A DNA stretch of 64,000 nt from Terracoccus sp. 273MFTsu3.1 (GTDB lineage Bacteria > Actinomycetota > Actinomycetes > Actinomycetales > Dermatophilaceae): NCBI RefSeq assembly GCF_000383675.1, contig NZ_KB911827.1:1-64000 (forward strand), written 5' to 3'. This document shows, piece after piece, positions 36,104 through 44,642 of the stretch. The notes below the pieces were generated by a model, which was not told the DNA's origin, did not search any database, and saw only the letters and a list, made by a program, of their open reading frames with translations. Numbering within the stretch: the stretch's first letter is position 1; each line of letters starts with the position of its first letter. Both the position numbers and the translations under genes were made by a program.

Positions 36104-36365
36104 GTCAGCCCGATCCGACGAGGGCCTCGGCCTCGTCGGCGGTGTCGGACGCGTCCGGCCTCCTGGGCGAGCACGGCGGCGAAGGCCCTGGCTGCTCTGC
36201 GGTGTTGCGGGTCCTCGAGCACGTTGAGCACCGCGGCCGCGCTCCGCTCCGGCGGTGCGGTCCGGTCCACTCGGACGCCCGCAGAGAGGCGCTGAACCCG
36301 GACGGTGTCGTCCCTCTGGTCCCGTCACACGGGCCTGCAGACGGTGGAACCGGGGCCTTCGCGGC
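36104..36365 (-). pseudogene. Glycosyltransferase (MGT type) remnant
   Basis: Minus-strand reading gives GPGSTVCRPV, an in-frame TGA at 36325, then RDQRDDTVRVQRLSAGV, RVDRTAPPERSAAAVLNVL and EDPQHRRAARAFAAVLAQEA. After a one-base shift it continues PDASDTADEAEALVGSG and a stop. This order matches the C-terminal UDP/TDP-sugar-binding half of macrolide-type glycosyltransferases (HGGPGT..., GRDQxDNAxRV, DDPxHRxAARxL). A stop, a frameshift and a missing stretch after GPGST show it is broken. Confidence 0.5.
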
Positions 36366-36440
36366 CCTCGGCCCGCTGGCGTACGCTTCAGGGAACGTAG
36401 CCCCGGACCCGGCCAACGACGACGCATCGGAAGTGGTCGT

Positions 36441-37544
36441 ATGCCGAGCCGGGACCTTCCCGAGAGCCACGAGGCTCCCTCTGTGCCGACCGTGAGGCTG
36501 AGTTGGCCGGGAGGCAGTCCACTCACGTCGCCGGGGCAGACGCACTCCTCCGAGACGGACGCGGTGGGGTCGAGCCCCGGCGGCGTCAGGGGTGTGGGCC
36601 GCCCGGTTGAGCCGTGGAACCAACCGGACCCCGATCGGTTGGTGATTCACACCGGGCAGCGTCAGGCCCTGTGGGAGCGGCTGGTGCTGGGCGTCTTCAT
36701 CGCCGTGCCGTTCCTGGCCCTCCTCTGCGCGCTGCCCATCGCATGGGTGGTCGGCTGGGTGACGTGGCTGGACATCGCGCTGGCGGCGGGGATGTACGGG
36801 GTCTGCATGCACGGAGTGACCATCGGCTACCACCGCTGCTTCACGCACGGCGCGTTCAAGCCGATCCGACCGCTGAAGATCGCGCTGGCGATCGCCGGCA
36901 GCCTGGCCATCGAGGGCGCCGTCAACACGTGGGTGGGGGATCACCGCAAGCACCACAAGTTCTCCGACAGAGCCGGTGACCCGCACTCCCCGTGGCGTTA
37001 CGGAAACAATGTGCGGGCCCTGGCCAAGGGCCTGGTGTACGCGCACGTGGGGTGGCTTTTCGAGGCGGAACAGAGCGACAAGAGCGCCTACATTCCCGAC
37101 CTCATCCGAGACAAGGACATGGTCCGCATCTCCAAGGCATTTCCCGCGCTGCTGACGATCTCCCTGCTCCTTCCCCCACTGGTCGGCGCTCTGGTGACCC
37201 GCTCATGGATCGGGGCAGCCACCGCCTTCTTATGGGGGACCTTGGTGCGCCTCGGTCTGGTCCACCATGTGTCGTGGTCGATCAACTCCATCTGCCACGC
37301 GATCGGAGAGCGCCCGTTTGCCAGCCGTGACCGCGCCGGCAACGTCGCTTGGCTCGCAGTGCTGTCGATGGGCGAGTCCTGGCACAACCTGCATCACGCC
37401 GACCCGACGTGCGCCCGGCACGGCGTCCTGCCTGGCCAGCTCGACTCCAGTGCCCGGATCATCCGCTGGTTCGAGCAGCTGGGCTGGGCGAGCGACGTGC
37501 GCTGGCCCAAGCCCGCCCGGCTGGCCGCCAAACGCGCCCCCTGA
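36441..37544 (+). CDS. Acyl-CoA/stearoyl-CoA delta-9 desaturase family protein
   Basis: A 367-residue membrane di-iron desaturase. The three histidine boxes are HRCFTH, HRKHHKF and HNLHH, with an extra H in HHVSWSINS. Hydrophobic segments lie near residues 75-125 and 225-265. It would put a double bond into long-chain acyl groups, helping adjust membrane fluidity. The ATG at 36441 gives a ~70-residue polar N-terminus before LVIHTGQRQALW; a later start is possible. It is inside the rnpB-flanked element, so it may be a laterally acquired stress gene. Confidence 0.88.
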   Translation: MPSRDLPESHEAPSVPTVRLSWPGGSPLTSPGQTHSSETDAVGSSPGGVRGVGRPVEPWNQPDPDRLVIHTGQRQALWERLVLGVFIAVPFLALLCALPIAWVVGWVTWLDIALAAGMYGVCMHGVTIGYHRCFTHGAFKPIRPLKIALAIAGSLAIEGAVNTWVGDHRKHHKFSDRAGDPHSPWRYGNNVRALAKGLVYAHVGWLFEAEQSDKSAYIPDLIRDKDMVRISKAFPALLTISLLLPPLVGALVTRSWIGAATAFLWGTLVRLGLVHHVSWSINSICHAIGERPFASRDRAGNVAWLAVLSMGESWHNLHHADPTCARHGVLPGQLDSSARIIRWFEQLGWASDVRWPKPARLAAKRAP

Positions 37545-37755
37545 GCGGACCGCCTCGCCCGTTGCCCGACCGTTCCGAGTCCTGGCGCAGGCCAGGAAGC
37601 GAGTGGCCGGTACGCCGGCCTGTTCGAGGGCCCGGTTCCCATTCCCTGGTGACACCCAGCTGTCACGTTTCCCCGTTTGAACCTGGCACCGGCGCGGTGC
37701 GTCGTGATGTGTGGGGCCGACCCTGAAAGGTCGGCGCCCGTGGGAGGCGGTCAGA

Positions 37756-37875
37756 GTGCTAGCCAAGCGATGGGTGATCGCAGGACTCGTTGCAGTCGCT
37801 GTCGTGGTGGTCCTTCTCGCGATCGTCTACGGCGGTGGCGGGGGCGGTGCCGGGGGCGGGGGCAGCGGCTACTGA
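37756..37875 (+). CDS. 39-residue single-pass membrane protein with glycine-rich tail
   Basis: A GTG start with a strong GGGAGGCGG ribosome site opens VLAKRWVIAGLVAV, continues as one transmembrane helix (VAVAVVVVLLAIVY) and ends in a Gly-rich tail GGGGGGAGGGGSGY. Clear start, hydrophobic core and stop make it a credible small membrane protein. Function unknown. Confidence 0.6.
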   Translation: MLAKRWVIAGLVAVAVVVVLLAIVYGGGGGGAGGGGSGY

Positions 37876-37932
37876 GCCGCCGACCTCGTTCGCCCACGCC
37901 GTCTGTCCGGCCGAATCCCCTTCTCCGCCGGA

Positions 37933-38334
37933 TCAGCCGACAGCGAGAAGCACGCAGGCGACGGCGAGGCAGGCCGTCAGCGCCCCCATGCCCCATCGTT
38001 CAAGAGGGTGCCGACCGGCGACGTTTCCGGCTGTGTTCAACGCGAAGAGAGCGGCGAAGCCCCAGCAGGCATAGCTGAGCCCGGGGTGCCCTGCAGTGGT
38101 GCCGAGCACACCGCCACGCAGGAGTAGCACCCAGCCGACCACCAGGAGGACTGCGGCGGTGACAAGGCTGGCGGCCCGATGCCTGACCGGCAGCGTCCCG
38201 TCTGCCAACGCCACCCGGCCGCCATAGGCGGCGCGGCCCCAGGGGGCTCCTGCGGCAAGCCCCAGCTGGAACGCGATCGCGACCAGCAGTAGAGCACTCG
38301 CGGCGATGGCCAGGCTGCTCATGGCGGTAGTCAT
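37933..38334 (-). CDS. Small four-helix membrane protein
   Basis: A 133-residue integral membrane protein with hydrophobic segments near 5-25, 55-75, 83-103 and 113-132. GAPWGRAAYGGRV after the first helix and WGFAALFALNTAGNVAG later recall uncharacterised actinobacterial membrane proteins. The ATG at 38334 has GAGAGGAG five bases upstream. Last gene before the right attachment-like repeat. Function unknown. Confidence 0.65.
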   Translation of the reverse strand: MTTAMSSLAIAASALLLVAIAFQLGLAAGAPWGRAAYGGRVALADGTLPVRHRAASLVTAAVLLVVGWVLLLRGGVLGTTAGHPGLSYACWGFAALFALNTAGNVAGRHPLERWGMGALTACLAVACVLLAVG

Positions 38335-38577
38335 GCCGCTCCTCTCGGTTTGTCCGCCGGGGAGGGGCGGCTGTCGCGTCGCCAGTCGCGGATGTGGCAC
38401 TCACATCCCTTGGGCCAAGTGCTTGGTGAACAGGGTCGTGACGCGGTGGTCCCCCATGATGACCGACATCGACGATGCAGTCAGAGCGACCCACCGTGAT
38501 GGCGCATCCTTGAGCCGGGGATCGAGGTGCTTCGCGCGATCGTTGCTGATGCAGGGGATGGGCGTGGCTTTCGGTGG

Positions 38578-38622
38578 ATCGGCCGACTCATCGGCTGGCA
38601 GACCCTCTGACCTGCGGTGATG
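38578..38622. repeat. Right attachment-like repeat
   Basis: ATCGGCCGACTCATC (38578-38592) and CCTCTGACCTGCGGTGATG (38604-38622), the same two blocks in the same order as at the rnpB 3' end, with the centre one base longer. It is the presumed attR of the 6-kb element. There is no second rnpB here, only its last 15 bases. Confidence 0.7.
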
Positions 38623-38661
38623 TGCCTGGACACCTGGTCACGCGAAGACTCTCGGTCTGGC

Positions 38662-38667
38662 TACAGT
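38662..38667 (+). promoter_or_regulatory. -10 element TACAGT for a leaderless hydrolase gene
   Basis: TACAGT ends five bases before the ATG at 38673; no ribosome site is seen. Confidence 0.45.
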
Positions 38668-38672
38668 CAGGC

Positions 38673-39368
38673 ATGCCCACCTTCGTTCTCATCCCGGGAG
38701 CCGGTGGGTCGGCGTGGGTCTGGAGTCGGGTCACGGGGCTCCTGTCCGAGGCCGGTCACGACGTGATCGCGGTCGATCTGCCCGGCGACGACGAAACCGC
38801 CGGGCTGTCCCGCTACACCGAGCTGGTGGTCGACGCGATCGGTCCGCGGTCGGACGTCGTGCTCGTCGCAGGGTCGCTCGGAGGCTTCACCGCGCCGCTC
38901 GTCTGCGAGCGGGTGCCCGTCCGTGAGCTGGTGCTGGTCAACGCGATGATCCCTGATCCCGACGAGACCCCTGGTGACTGGTGGGCGCACACGGGGGCGG
39001 TGGAAGCCCAAGAGGAGGCAGCCCGTGCTGGTGGCTACGGTCCCTTCGACGTGGCGACCTACTTCCTGCACGACGTCGACGCAGAGGTCGTGGCCGAGGG
39101 CGAGCCGTACCAGCGCGCCGAGGCCGACGTCGTCTTCGGGTCGGTGTGTGACTTCACCGCGTGGCCGGCGATCAGGATCCGTGTCCTCGTCGGCGCCGAC
39201 GACCGCTTCTTCCCGGTTGGCTTGCAGCGCCGGGTTGCTCGCGACCGGCTGGGCGTCGAGGTCGACGTCCTTCCGGGTGGGCACTTGCTGCCACTCGTGC
39301 AGCCTCGGCTGGTGGCCGACTACGTGGCATGGTTCACGACGCCGCCCGGAGCCGGTCGGGGTGCGTGA
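38673..39368 (+). CDS. Alpha/beta hydrolase
   Basis: A 231-residue alpha/beta hydrolase. The oxyanion region is LIPGAGGSAWVW, the nucleophile elbow is AGSLGGFTAP (G-x-S-x-G), and the C-terminal His is in LPGGHLLPLVQP. The shape resembles small esterases of the EstC/salicylate-esterase-like group; the substrate is unknown. It is the first gene outside the right attachment-like repeat and converges on the secreted repeat protein with a 13-base gap. Confidence 0.85.
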   Translation: MPTFVLIPGAGGSAWVWSRVTGLLSEAGHDVIAVDLPGDDETAGLSRYTELVVDAIGPRSDVVLVAGSLGGFTAPLVCERVPVRELVLVNAMIPDPDETPGDWWAHTGAVEAQEEAARAGGYGPFDVATYFLHDVDAEVVAEGEPYQRAEADVVFGSVCDFTAWPAIRIRVLVGADDRFFPVGLQRRVARDRLGVEVDVLPGGHLLPLVQPRLVADYVAWFTTPPGAGRGA

Positions 39369-39381
39369 CTCCGGACACGAG

Positions 39382-42255
39382 TCAGTTCGAGATCTTCACC
39401 GTCCTGGTCGCCGTCCCCAACGTGACGCCCGCAGAACTTCTCAGGGTCATCGTGACCGTCGCGGTGGCGGCGTTGTCGGCGCGCATCTGCCAGGCGACCG
39501 ATTTCGTCCCCCCACCCGCGACCGTTCCGGTCGGTTGCGTCGAACTGGTCGGGTTCGTGAGCCGCAGCGCGTTGGTGGGCGTGAAGCTGACCACCACGGT
39601 CGAGCCGGTCGCCGTTGACGTACCGCCGTTGGTGACCGTGGCCGTCGCCGTGAAGGACTGACCCCGGCGCACGGTCGCCGGCACGCCGCTGAGACCAACG
39701 GACATCCCCGACGGCGGAACGCTCGTCGGCGTCACGGTGACGGTTGCCGTCCTCGTGGTGCTGCCGGAGAACGCCGTGATGGTGACCGGCGTGCTCGCGG
39801 CCACCGAGGACGTCGTCACCGGGAAGCTCGCCTGAGTCTGGCCCGCTGGCACGGAGACCGTCGGGGGCACCTGGGCCGCGGACGAGTTGCCGGTCGCAAG
39901 GGTCACCGACGAGCCTGCGCTCGGCGCAGCGGAGCTCAGCGCCACGGTCCCCGTCGCGTTGCTGCCGCCGGTGACGCTGGCGGGGGCGATGGACAACGAC
40001 ACCAGCGACGGCGCCGTCGGTCCGGCAGCGAGGTTGATGAAGGCGGAGCGCGTGACGCCGCCCGCGCTCGCGTCAACCTGCACCGTCGTGAAGGCGCTCG
40101 TGGCGGTGGTGGTGATCGCGAAGCTCGTCGAGTTGTTGCCGGCCGGAACGCTGACCGTGGCCGGAACCTGGAGGACTGCGGGGTTGCTGCTGGTCAACGT
40201 CACGGTGCCGCCACCGGCCGGTGCCGACGTGACCAGCTCGACGATGCCCTGCGTCGAGGTGCCGCTGACGATGTCGGTCGGGCTGACGCTGAACCCCGCC
40301 AGCGTCGGCGCCGTGGACCCGGGACGGATCTCGAGCAGCCGGGCCTGGGTTCCGGCGGTGAACCCGAGGCCTGCTTGGATCAGCACGTAGTACGTGGCAG
40401 GCACCGACGGCGCCGTGATGGTGAAGGTGGCGCTCGTGCTGCCGGCCGGCACCGTCACGCTCGGCGGGGTGACGACCTGGCCCTCCATGCTGCCGCTCAG
40501 GCGGATCGTGGCACCACCCGTCGGCGCCGGGCCCGTGAGGGTCACGGTGCCCGTGGTCGTCGCACCCCCCGCGATGCTGGCCGAGGTGAGCGCCAACGAT
40601 GCGAGGGCGGCTGGTGGCACGGTTCCCGGCGGCGCCACGGTCAGCCACAACGACGGAGAGCGGTACGACTCGGCCCCGTAGCCCGAGTCGATCTTCACCC
40701 GCGTCGGGGCGGAGACCGTCGTGGTGTCGATCGTGAAGGACGCGCCGGTCCCGCCTGCGGGGATGAACACGGTGGGCGGCAGCGCGACGATCGCCGGATC
40801 GGCGCTGACCAGGGTCACCACGGCACCGCCCGCCGGTGCCGGGTTCAGCAGGGTCACTGTTCCGGTCGTGGCGTGGCCGCCGACCACGGTCTCCGCGCCC
40901 AGTGAATGACCCCACAGGAGCGGGAACGATCCGAGCGAGCTCTGCTGCCACGTCGTGCCGTAGGCCGCGCGGATGGAGCCGACCGAGGCACCCCCGACCG
41001 GCGATGTGGTGATCGGGGTGACCATCGCATCGGTCGCGCCGGCGGGGATGAAGACGCTCGCGGGCGTCTCGACGCCAGCCATGTCGCTGGCGACCTTCAC
41101 GGTGACGCCGCCGACCGGTGCCGGCTGGGTCAACGTGACTCGCGCCTGGGTGGCGTTGCCACCGAAAACGGAGGAAGGGGTGGCGACGAGGGACAGCACG
41201 CCCAGGCCCTGCGGAACCGCTGGACCGGCGACGACGGTGAAGGTGCCCGTGGCTGACCACGGGCCCCGAACCTGGCCGTGCACGGCGCGCACGCGCCAGA
41301 AGTAGGTGCCAGGCGCCAGGGTGTCGACCAGCAGGTAGTCGGAACGGGCGAGGTTCTGGATCAGGAAGACGCCGAACGACCCGGCGAAGGCGGGGTCGTC
41401 GTCGATGTCCAGGTCGTAGGCCGGGCTCTCCCGGTTGGGCGTGTCCGACCAGTCGAAGGTGAGGGGGATCGAGCGACTCGTGCCACCGGTCGGGGAGAGC
41501 AGCGTGGGCGCGGGTGGGGTCGGGGCAGTGTTCGTGATCTTCACGTTCAGCGTGGGCGATGGCAGCCCATGCACTCCTGCAGCCGACACCGCGCGGATCC
41601 GGTAGTACACGTTGGGGATCTCGTTGCCCCAGCCGGCGCGGAACGTCGTCCCGAACTGGACCAGGTCGGTCGTCAGCGACAACGGATACGAGAACGTCGG
41701 CTCGTCGTCGGCTTCGAGGAGGTAGTAGTGCGCGCCGGGCACGGCCGTCCAGCTGATGTCGAAGAACTCCGACGCGTGGAAGCGAGCGCCGGTCGCCGGG
41801 GATGTGAACGACGGCGTGCCTGGTGCCGCGCCGAGCCCGGTGACGGTGAAGCTGCGCACCGGTGACCAGGCCGAGTCGATCGAGCCGACCGTGCCGCCGA
41901 CCGTCTGCGATGCCTGCACGCGCCAGAAGTAGCTGCCCAGCGGCAGGCCGCTCACCGTGTCCGTCGTGGGCACCGGGATGCCCGCCAGCGATTCCTGGGT
42001 GAAGCCGGACGCGATCACCGTGCTGAAGGTCGAACTCGTCCCGACCTGCCACGTGTAGCTGCCGATCGGCCCGTCCGGATCGACCACCGCGCCCCACTGG
42101 AGCGTGAACGGCTCGACCACCGACGCCCCGGCGGCGGGTCCCACGAGGGCTGGCGCAGGCGGCGGGGTCACCGTCGCGGCCGAAGCGTAGGTGACCGGGA
42201 GCCCCAGCAGCCCGGCGATCATGGACAACGTGGCAAGAAGGACGAAACGTCGCAT
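39382..42255 (-). CDS. Secreted multi-domain repeat protein (FN3-like and Ig-like repeats)
   Basis: A 957-residue exported protein. A Sec signal peptide (MRRFVLLATLSMIAGLLGLP...YASAA) is cut near residue 27. Three fibronectin-III-like domains follow (about 30-345), each with a WRVxAS/YRIRAVS/WRVRAV strand. Five ~95-residue repeats then follow (about 350-845), each with GG-x3-TGTV, a P-A-GG turn and PPTV(S/F)(V/I)PAG. The last ~110 residues resemble a CARDB-type beta domain. No LPXTG, membrane anchor or catalytic motif is seen, so it is probably a released or wall-associated binding protein. The partner is unknown. Confidence 0.8.
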   Translation of the reverse strand: MRRFVLLATLSMIAGLLGLPVTYASAATVTPPPAPALVGPAAGASVVEPFTLQWGAVVDPDGPIGSYTWQVGTSSTFSTVIASGFTQESLAGIPVPTTDTVSGLPLGSYFWRVQASQTVGGTVGSIDSAWSPVRSFTVTGLGAAPGTPSFTSPATGARFHASEFFDISWTAVPGAHYYLLEADDEPTFSYPLSLTTDLVQFGTTFRAGWGNEIPNVYYRIRAVSAAGVHGLPSPTLNVKITNTAPTPPAPTLLSPTGGTSRSIPLTFDWSDTPNRESPAYDLDIDDDPAFAGSFGVFLIQNLARSDYLLVDTLAPGTYFWRVRAVHGQVRGPWSATGTFTVVAGPAVPQGLGVLSLVATPSSVFGGNATQARVTLTQPAPVGGVTVKVASDMAGVETPASVFIPAGATDAMVTPITTSPVGGASVGSIRAAYGTTWQQSSLGSFPLLWGHSLGAETVVGGHATTGTVTLLNPAPAGGAVVTLVSADPAIVALPPTVFIPAGGTGASFTIDTTTVSAPTRVKIDSGYGAESYRSPSLWLTVAPPGTVPPAALASLALTSASIAGGATTTGTVTLTGPAPTGGATIRLSGSMEGQVVTPPSVTVPAGSTSATFTITAPSVPATYYVLIQAGLGFTAGTQARLLEIRPGSTAPTLAGFSVSPTDIVSGTSTQGIVELVTSAPAGGGTVTLTSSNPAVLQVPATVSVPAGNNSTSFAITTTATSAFTTVQVDASAGGVTRSAFINLAAGPTAPSLVSLSIAPASVTGGSNATGTVALSSAAPSAGSSVTLATGNSSAAQVPPTVSVPAGQTQASFPVTTSSVAASTPVTITAFSGSTTRTATVTVTPTSVPPSGMSVGLSGVPATVRRGQSFTATATVTNGGTSTATGSTVVVSFTPTNALRLTNPTSSTQPTGTVAGGGTKSVAWQMRADNAATATVTMTLRSSAGVTLGTATRTVKISN

Positions 42256-42716
42256 AGCGACTCCCGGTGATCGCTGATGGCCCAGGCCGGACGGTTACAT
42301 CACTAGGACGTGGGGGTGGCGGACCAGGTTCGACCTCACCGATGTCGCAGGCGTGGCGGGGCATGCGGCCGGCCATCGGGCGCGGGACACACCCTGGCGG
42401 GCGTATGCCGCCCGGCCGGGTCCCGACCGGACAGCGGAGTCGACCGTGGCACCCGCTCGAACGCCTCTGGTACTGCCCGCTGGCCCGGACGGCACACGTC
42501 GGCGCGTCCGCGAGGAGCGCGCATCGCGGCCGGGACGGCATACAGCTCAACGTCGGCGGGTGCTCAGACGCGTGGGCTCGGAGCCACAGGCGCAGCACAG
42601 AGCCGAGCGGGTCCCAGCACAGTCGTACCCAGCAGGGTCGTCCTGCGGGCTCGGCCCGCGGACGCGCGGCCAACGGGCCGAACGCCGTCCCAGCCCTGAC
42701 GCACCGAGGTGTCGCC
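42256..42716. other. 461-base stretch between divergent genes without a recognised gene
   Basis: It must hold the promoters of the secreted repeat protein (minus) and DedA (plus). Two GTATGCCG/CGGCATAC copies lie at about 42402 and 42536. All frames are open because of high G+C; none shows family similarity. Confidence 0.5.
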
Positions 42717-43670
42717 GTGCAAAGCCTTCTGCTCGCAGTGCTCACACCGCTCGGCCCCTTCGCTCTGCTGCTGCTCATGGCAGTCGCCTTCGCCGAAACA
42801 GGTCTCCTGGCCGGGTTCCTCCTGCCGGCGGACACCGTGCTCGTCACCGCTGGCATGCTCGTGGCAACCGGTGCCCTGCAGCTCTCCCTGTGGCCGTCCC
42901 TCGCCGCCGTCACGGTCGCCGCGGTCGCCGGCGATCACGTGGCATACCTCGTGGGGCGCCGTCTCGCACCCGCTCTGCGGGAGGGAGGCGGATCGAGATT
43001 CCTGTCGCCCCCTCGCCTCGATGTCGCTGGGGCCTTCTTCGTCCGACACGGCGCGAAAGCCGTTGTGCTGTCACGCTTCGTGCCAGTGGCGCGCACGCTC
43101 ACACCCGTCGTGGCCGGCATCGCAGCCATGGACCGCCGGCGGTTCCTCGTGCACAACCTCATCGGTGCCGCTGCATGGGCGGCCGTGATGCTCGGCGGGG
43201 GTTTCTGGCTCGGCGCCGTCCCCGTCGTGTCCAGCCACCTGGAACTCGTTCTCCTTGCGACAGTGGGAGTTTCGGTTCTACCTGGGTTGGTGACGCTGCT
43301 GCGATCCCGTAGACGATCCGAGCGGGTCTACGGAGGGCGCAGCCGAGTCGAGGCCGTCGCCGAGGTAGGCGAGCGCCGCGACGACGAGCGCCGACGTGCC
43401 CGTGTCGAGCGTGGGCTGGATCCGCGGGGCGAAGTAGGGGGAGTGGTTCGGCGGCGCCGTGACACCTGCGGCGAATCCTCCGACGCCCCAGTAGAAGTAG
43501 GGCGTACCGAAGGCGTCCGGGATGAGGCCGAAGTCCTCGCTGGCCGTGACTCGTCCGAGCTCGACCAGGCGGTCGGGGAAATGCTGCTCGAAGGCGCTGC
43601 GCACCCGCGCGCCGACCTCGCCGTCGTTGCTCGTGAGGGGGTACTGGTCGTAGTACTCGAACGTCGGTGA
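42717..43670 (+). CDS. DedA-family membrane protein with antisense-overlapping extension
   Basis: The first ~200 residues are a DedA (SNARE-associated/VTT) protein: AETGLLAGFLLPADTVLVTAG, AAVAGDHVAYLVGRRLAPAL, FVRHGAKAVVLSRFVPVARTLTPVVAG and three or four hydrophobic segments. Family members move undecaprenyl phosphate or other lipids across the membrane. The natural end would be near LVTLLRSRRRSERV (about 43325), but the frame has no stop until 43670. It therefore adds ~115 Arg/Glu/Val-rich residues entirely antisense to the amidohydrolase gene. The tail is probably not selected. The GTG start has no strong ribosome site. Confidence 0.75.
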   Translation: MQSLLLAVLTPLGPFALLLLMAVAFAETGLLAGFLLPADTVLVTAGMLVATGALQLSLWPSLAAVTVAAVAGDHVAYLVGRRLAPALREGGGSRFLSPPRLDVAGAFFVRHGAKAVVLSRFVPVARTLTPVVAGIAAMDRRRFLVHNLIGAAAWAAVMLGGGFWLGAVPVVSSHLELVLLATVGVSVLPGLVTLLRSRRRSERVYGGRSRVEAVAEVGERRDDERRRARVERGLDPRGEVGGVVRRRRDTCGESSDAPVEVGRTEGVRDEAEVLAGRDSSELDQAVGEMLLEGAAHPRADLAVVAREGVLVVVLERR

Positions 43671-44546
43671 CTGCGGTGACCTCGCTGCGTCGCATTCCGC
43701 ACGCACGATGCGCTCGATGGCGCCCAGCACCTGTCGACGGACCTCACCGTCGTACGTGCGTACGTTGAGCAGGAGCACCGCACGGTCGGGGATGACGTTG
43801 CTCTTGGCGCCGGCGACGCTGCTTCCGACCGTCACGACCGCGAACACGCCGCGCTCGAGCTCCCGGGCCACGACGGTCTGCAGCCTGATCACGATGGATG
43901 CTGCGAGGACGACGGGGTCCACGCTCAGGTGCGGCATCGAGCCGTGCGAGCCCCGGCCGAAGACGGTGATCCGGATGCTGTCGCCCGCTGACATCACCGG
44001 TCCGATGGTCGTCCCGATCGTGCCGGCCTCGAGCCCCAGCACGTGCTGGGCAAAGGCGACGTCGGGCCTGGGGATGCGTTGCTCCAGCCCGGCGTCGAGC
44101 ATGGCGCGAGCTCCGGACGCCGTCTCCTCTGCGGGCTGGAACAGGGCGACGAAGGTGCCGCCCCACTGGTCGCGGCGATCCGCGAGCAGCTCGGCCGCAC
44201 CGAGCAGACAGGTGACGTGGACGTCGTGCCCGCAGGCGTGCGAGACCGCCACCGTCGCACCTGCCTCGTCCGTGGCCGTAGCGGTGGACGCGTAGGGCAG
44301 GCCGGTCAGCTCCCTGACGGGCAGTGCGTCCATGTCGGCGCGACACAGGACCGTGCTGCCCTCGCCGTTCGACAGCACGCCCACGACACCGCCACCCAGA
44401 CGCTGGACCTCGAAGCCCCACTCGTCCAGACGCTCGGCGCAGACGGCGGAGGTCCTCGCTTCCTGCCCGCTCAGCTCCGGGTGGGCGTGCAGGTCGCGGT
44501 AGAAGTCCTCCCGCCGGCCTCGCGTGTCATGCAGCCCGGCCAGCAC
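43278..44546 (-). CDS. M20-family amidohydrolase/peptidase
   Basis: A 422-residue zinc enzyme of the M20D group (IAA-amino-acid hydrolase, hippurate hydrolase-like). Metal and catalytic motifs: CRADMDALPV, SHACGHDVHVTC, FQPAEETASGARAM and the dimerisation domain from FGRGSHGSMPHLSVDP; the last His lies in PNHSPYFAP. It probably releases amino acids from N-acyl conjugates. The start is GTG at 44546. Its 3' end overlaps the DedA frame on the other strand by up to 390 bases. Confidence 0.88.
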   Translation of the reverse strand: MLAGLHDTRGRREDFYRDLHAHPELSGQEARTSAVCAERLDEWGFEVQRLGGGVVGVLSNGEGSTVLCRADMDALPVRELTGLPYASTATATDEAGATVAVSHACGHDVHVTCLLGAAELLADRRDQWGGTFVALFQPAEETASGARAMLDAGLEQRIPRPDVAFAQHVLGLEAGTIGTTIGPVMSAGDSIRITVFGRGSHGSMPHLSVDPVVLAASIVIRLQTVVARELERGVFAVVTVGSSVAGAKSNVIPDRAVLLLNVRTYDGEVRRQVLGAIERIVRAECDAARSPQSPTFEYYDQYPLTSNDGEVGARVRSAFEQHFPDRLVELGRVTASEDFGLIPDAFGTPYFYWGVGGFAAGVTAPPNHSPYFAPRIQPTLDTGTSALVVAALAYLGDGLDSAAPSVDPLGSSTGSQQRHQPR

Positions 44547-44642
44547 CTCGTCGGCGGATGTAACGAGCGGTCACCCTTCGAGGAATCGAGAAGACGTCCC
44601 ACGGCGATGTGACCCTACCCACGAACGCTGTGGGCCCGGGCG

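Noticed and set aside
38396-38466. Short minus-strand frame MSVIMGDHRVTTLFTKHLAQGM near the right attachment repeat
   Set aside because: Only 22 residues, no ribosome site and no similarity.
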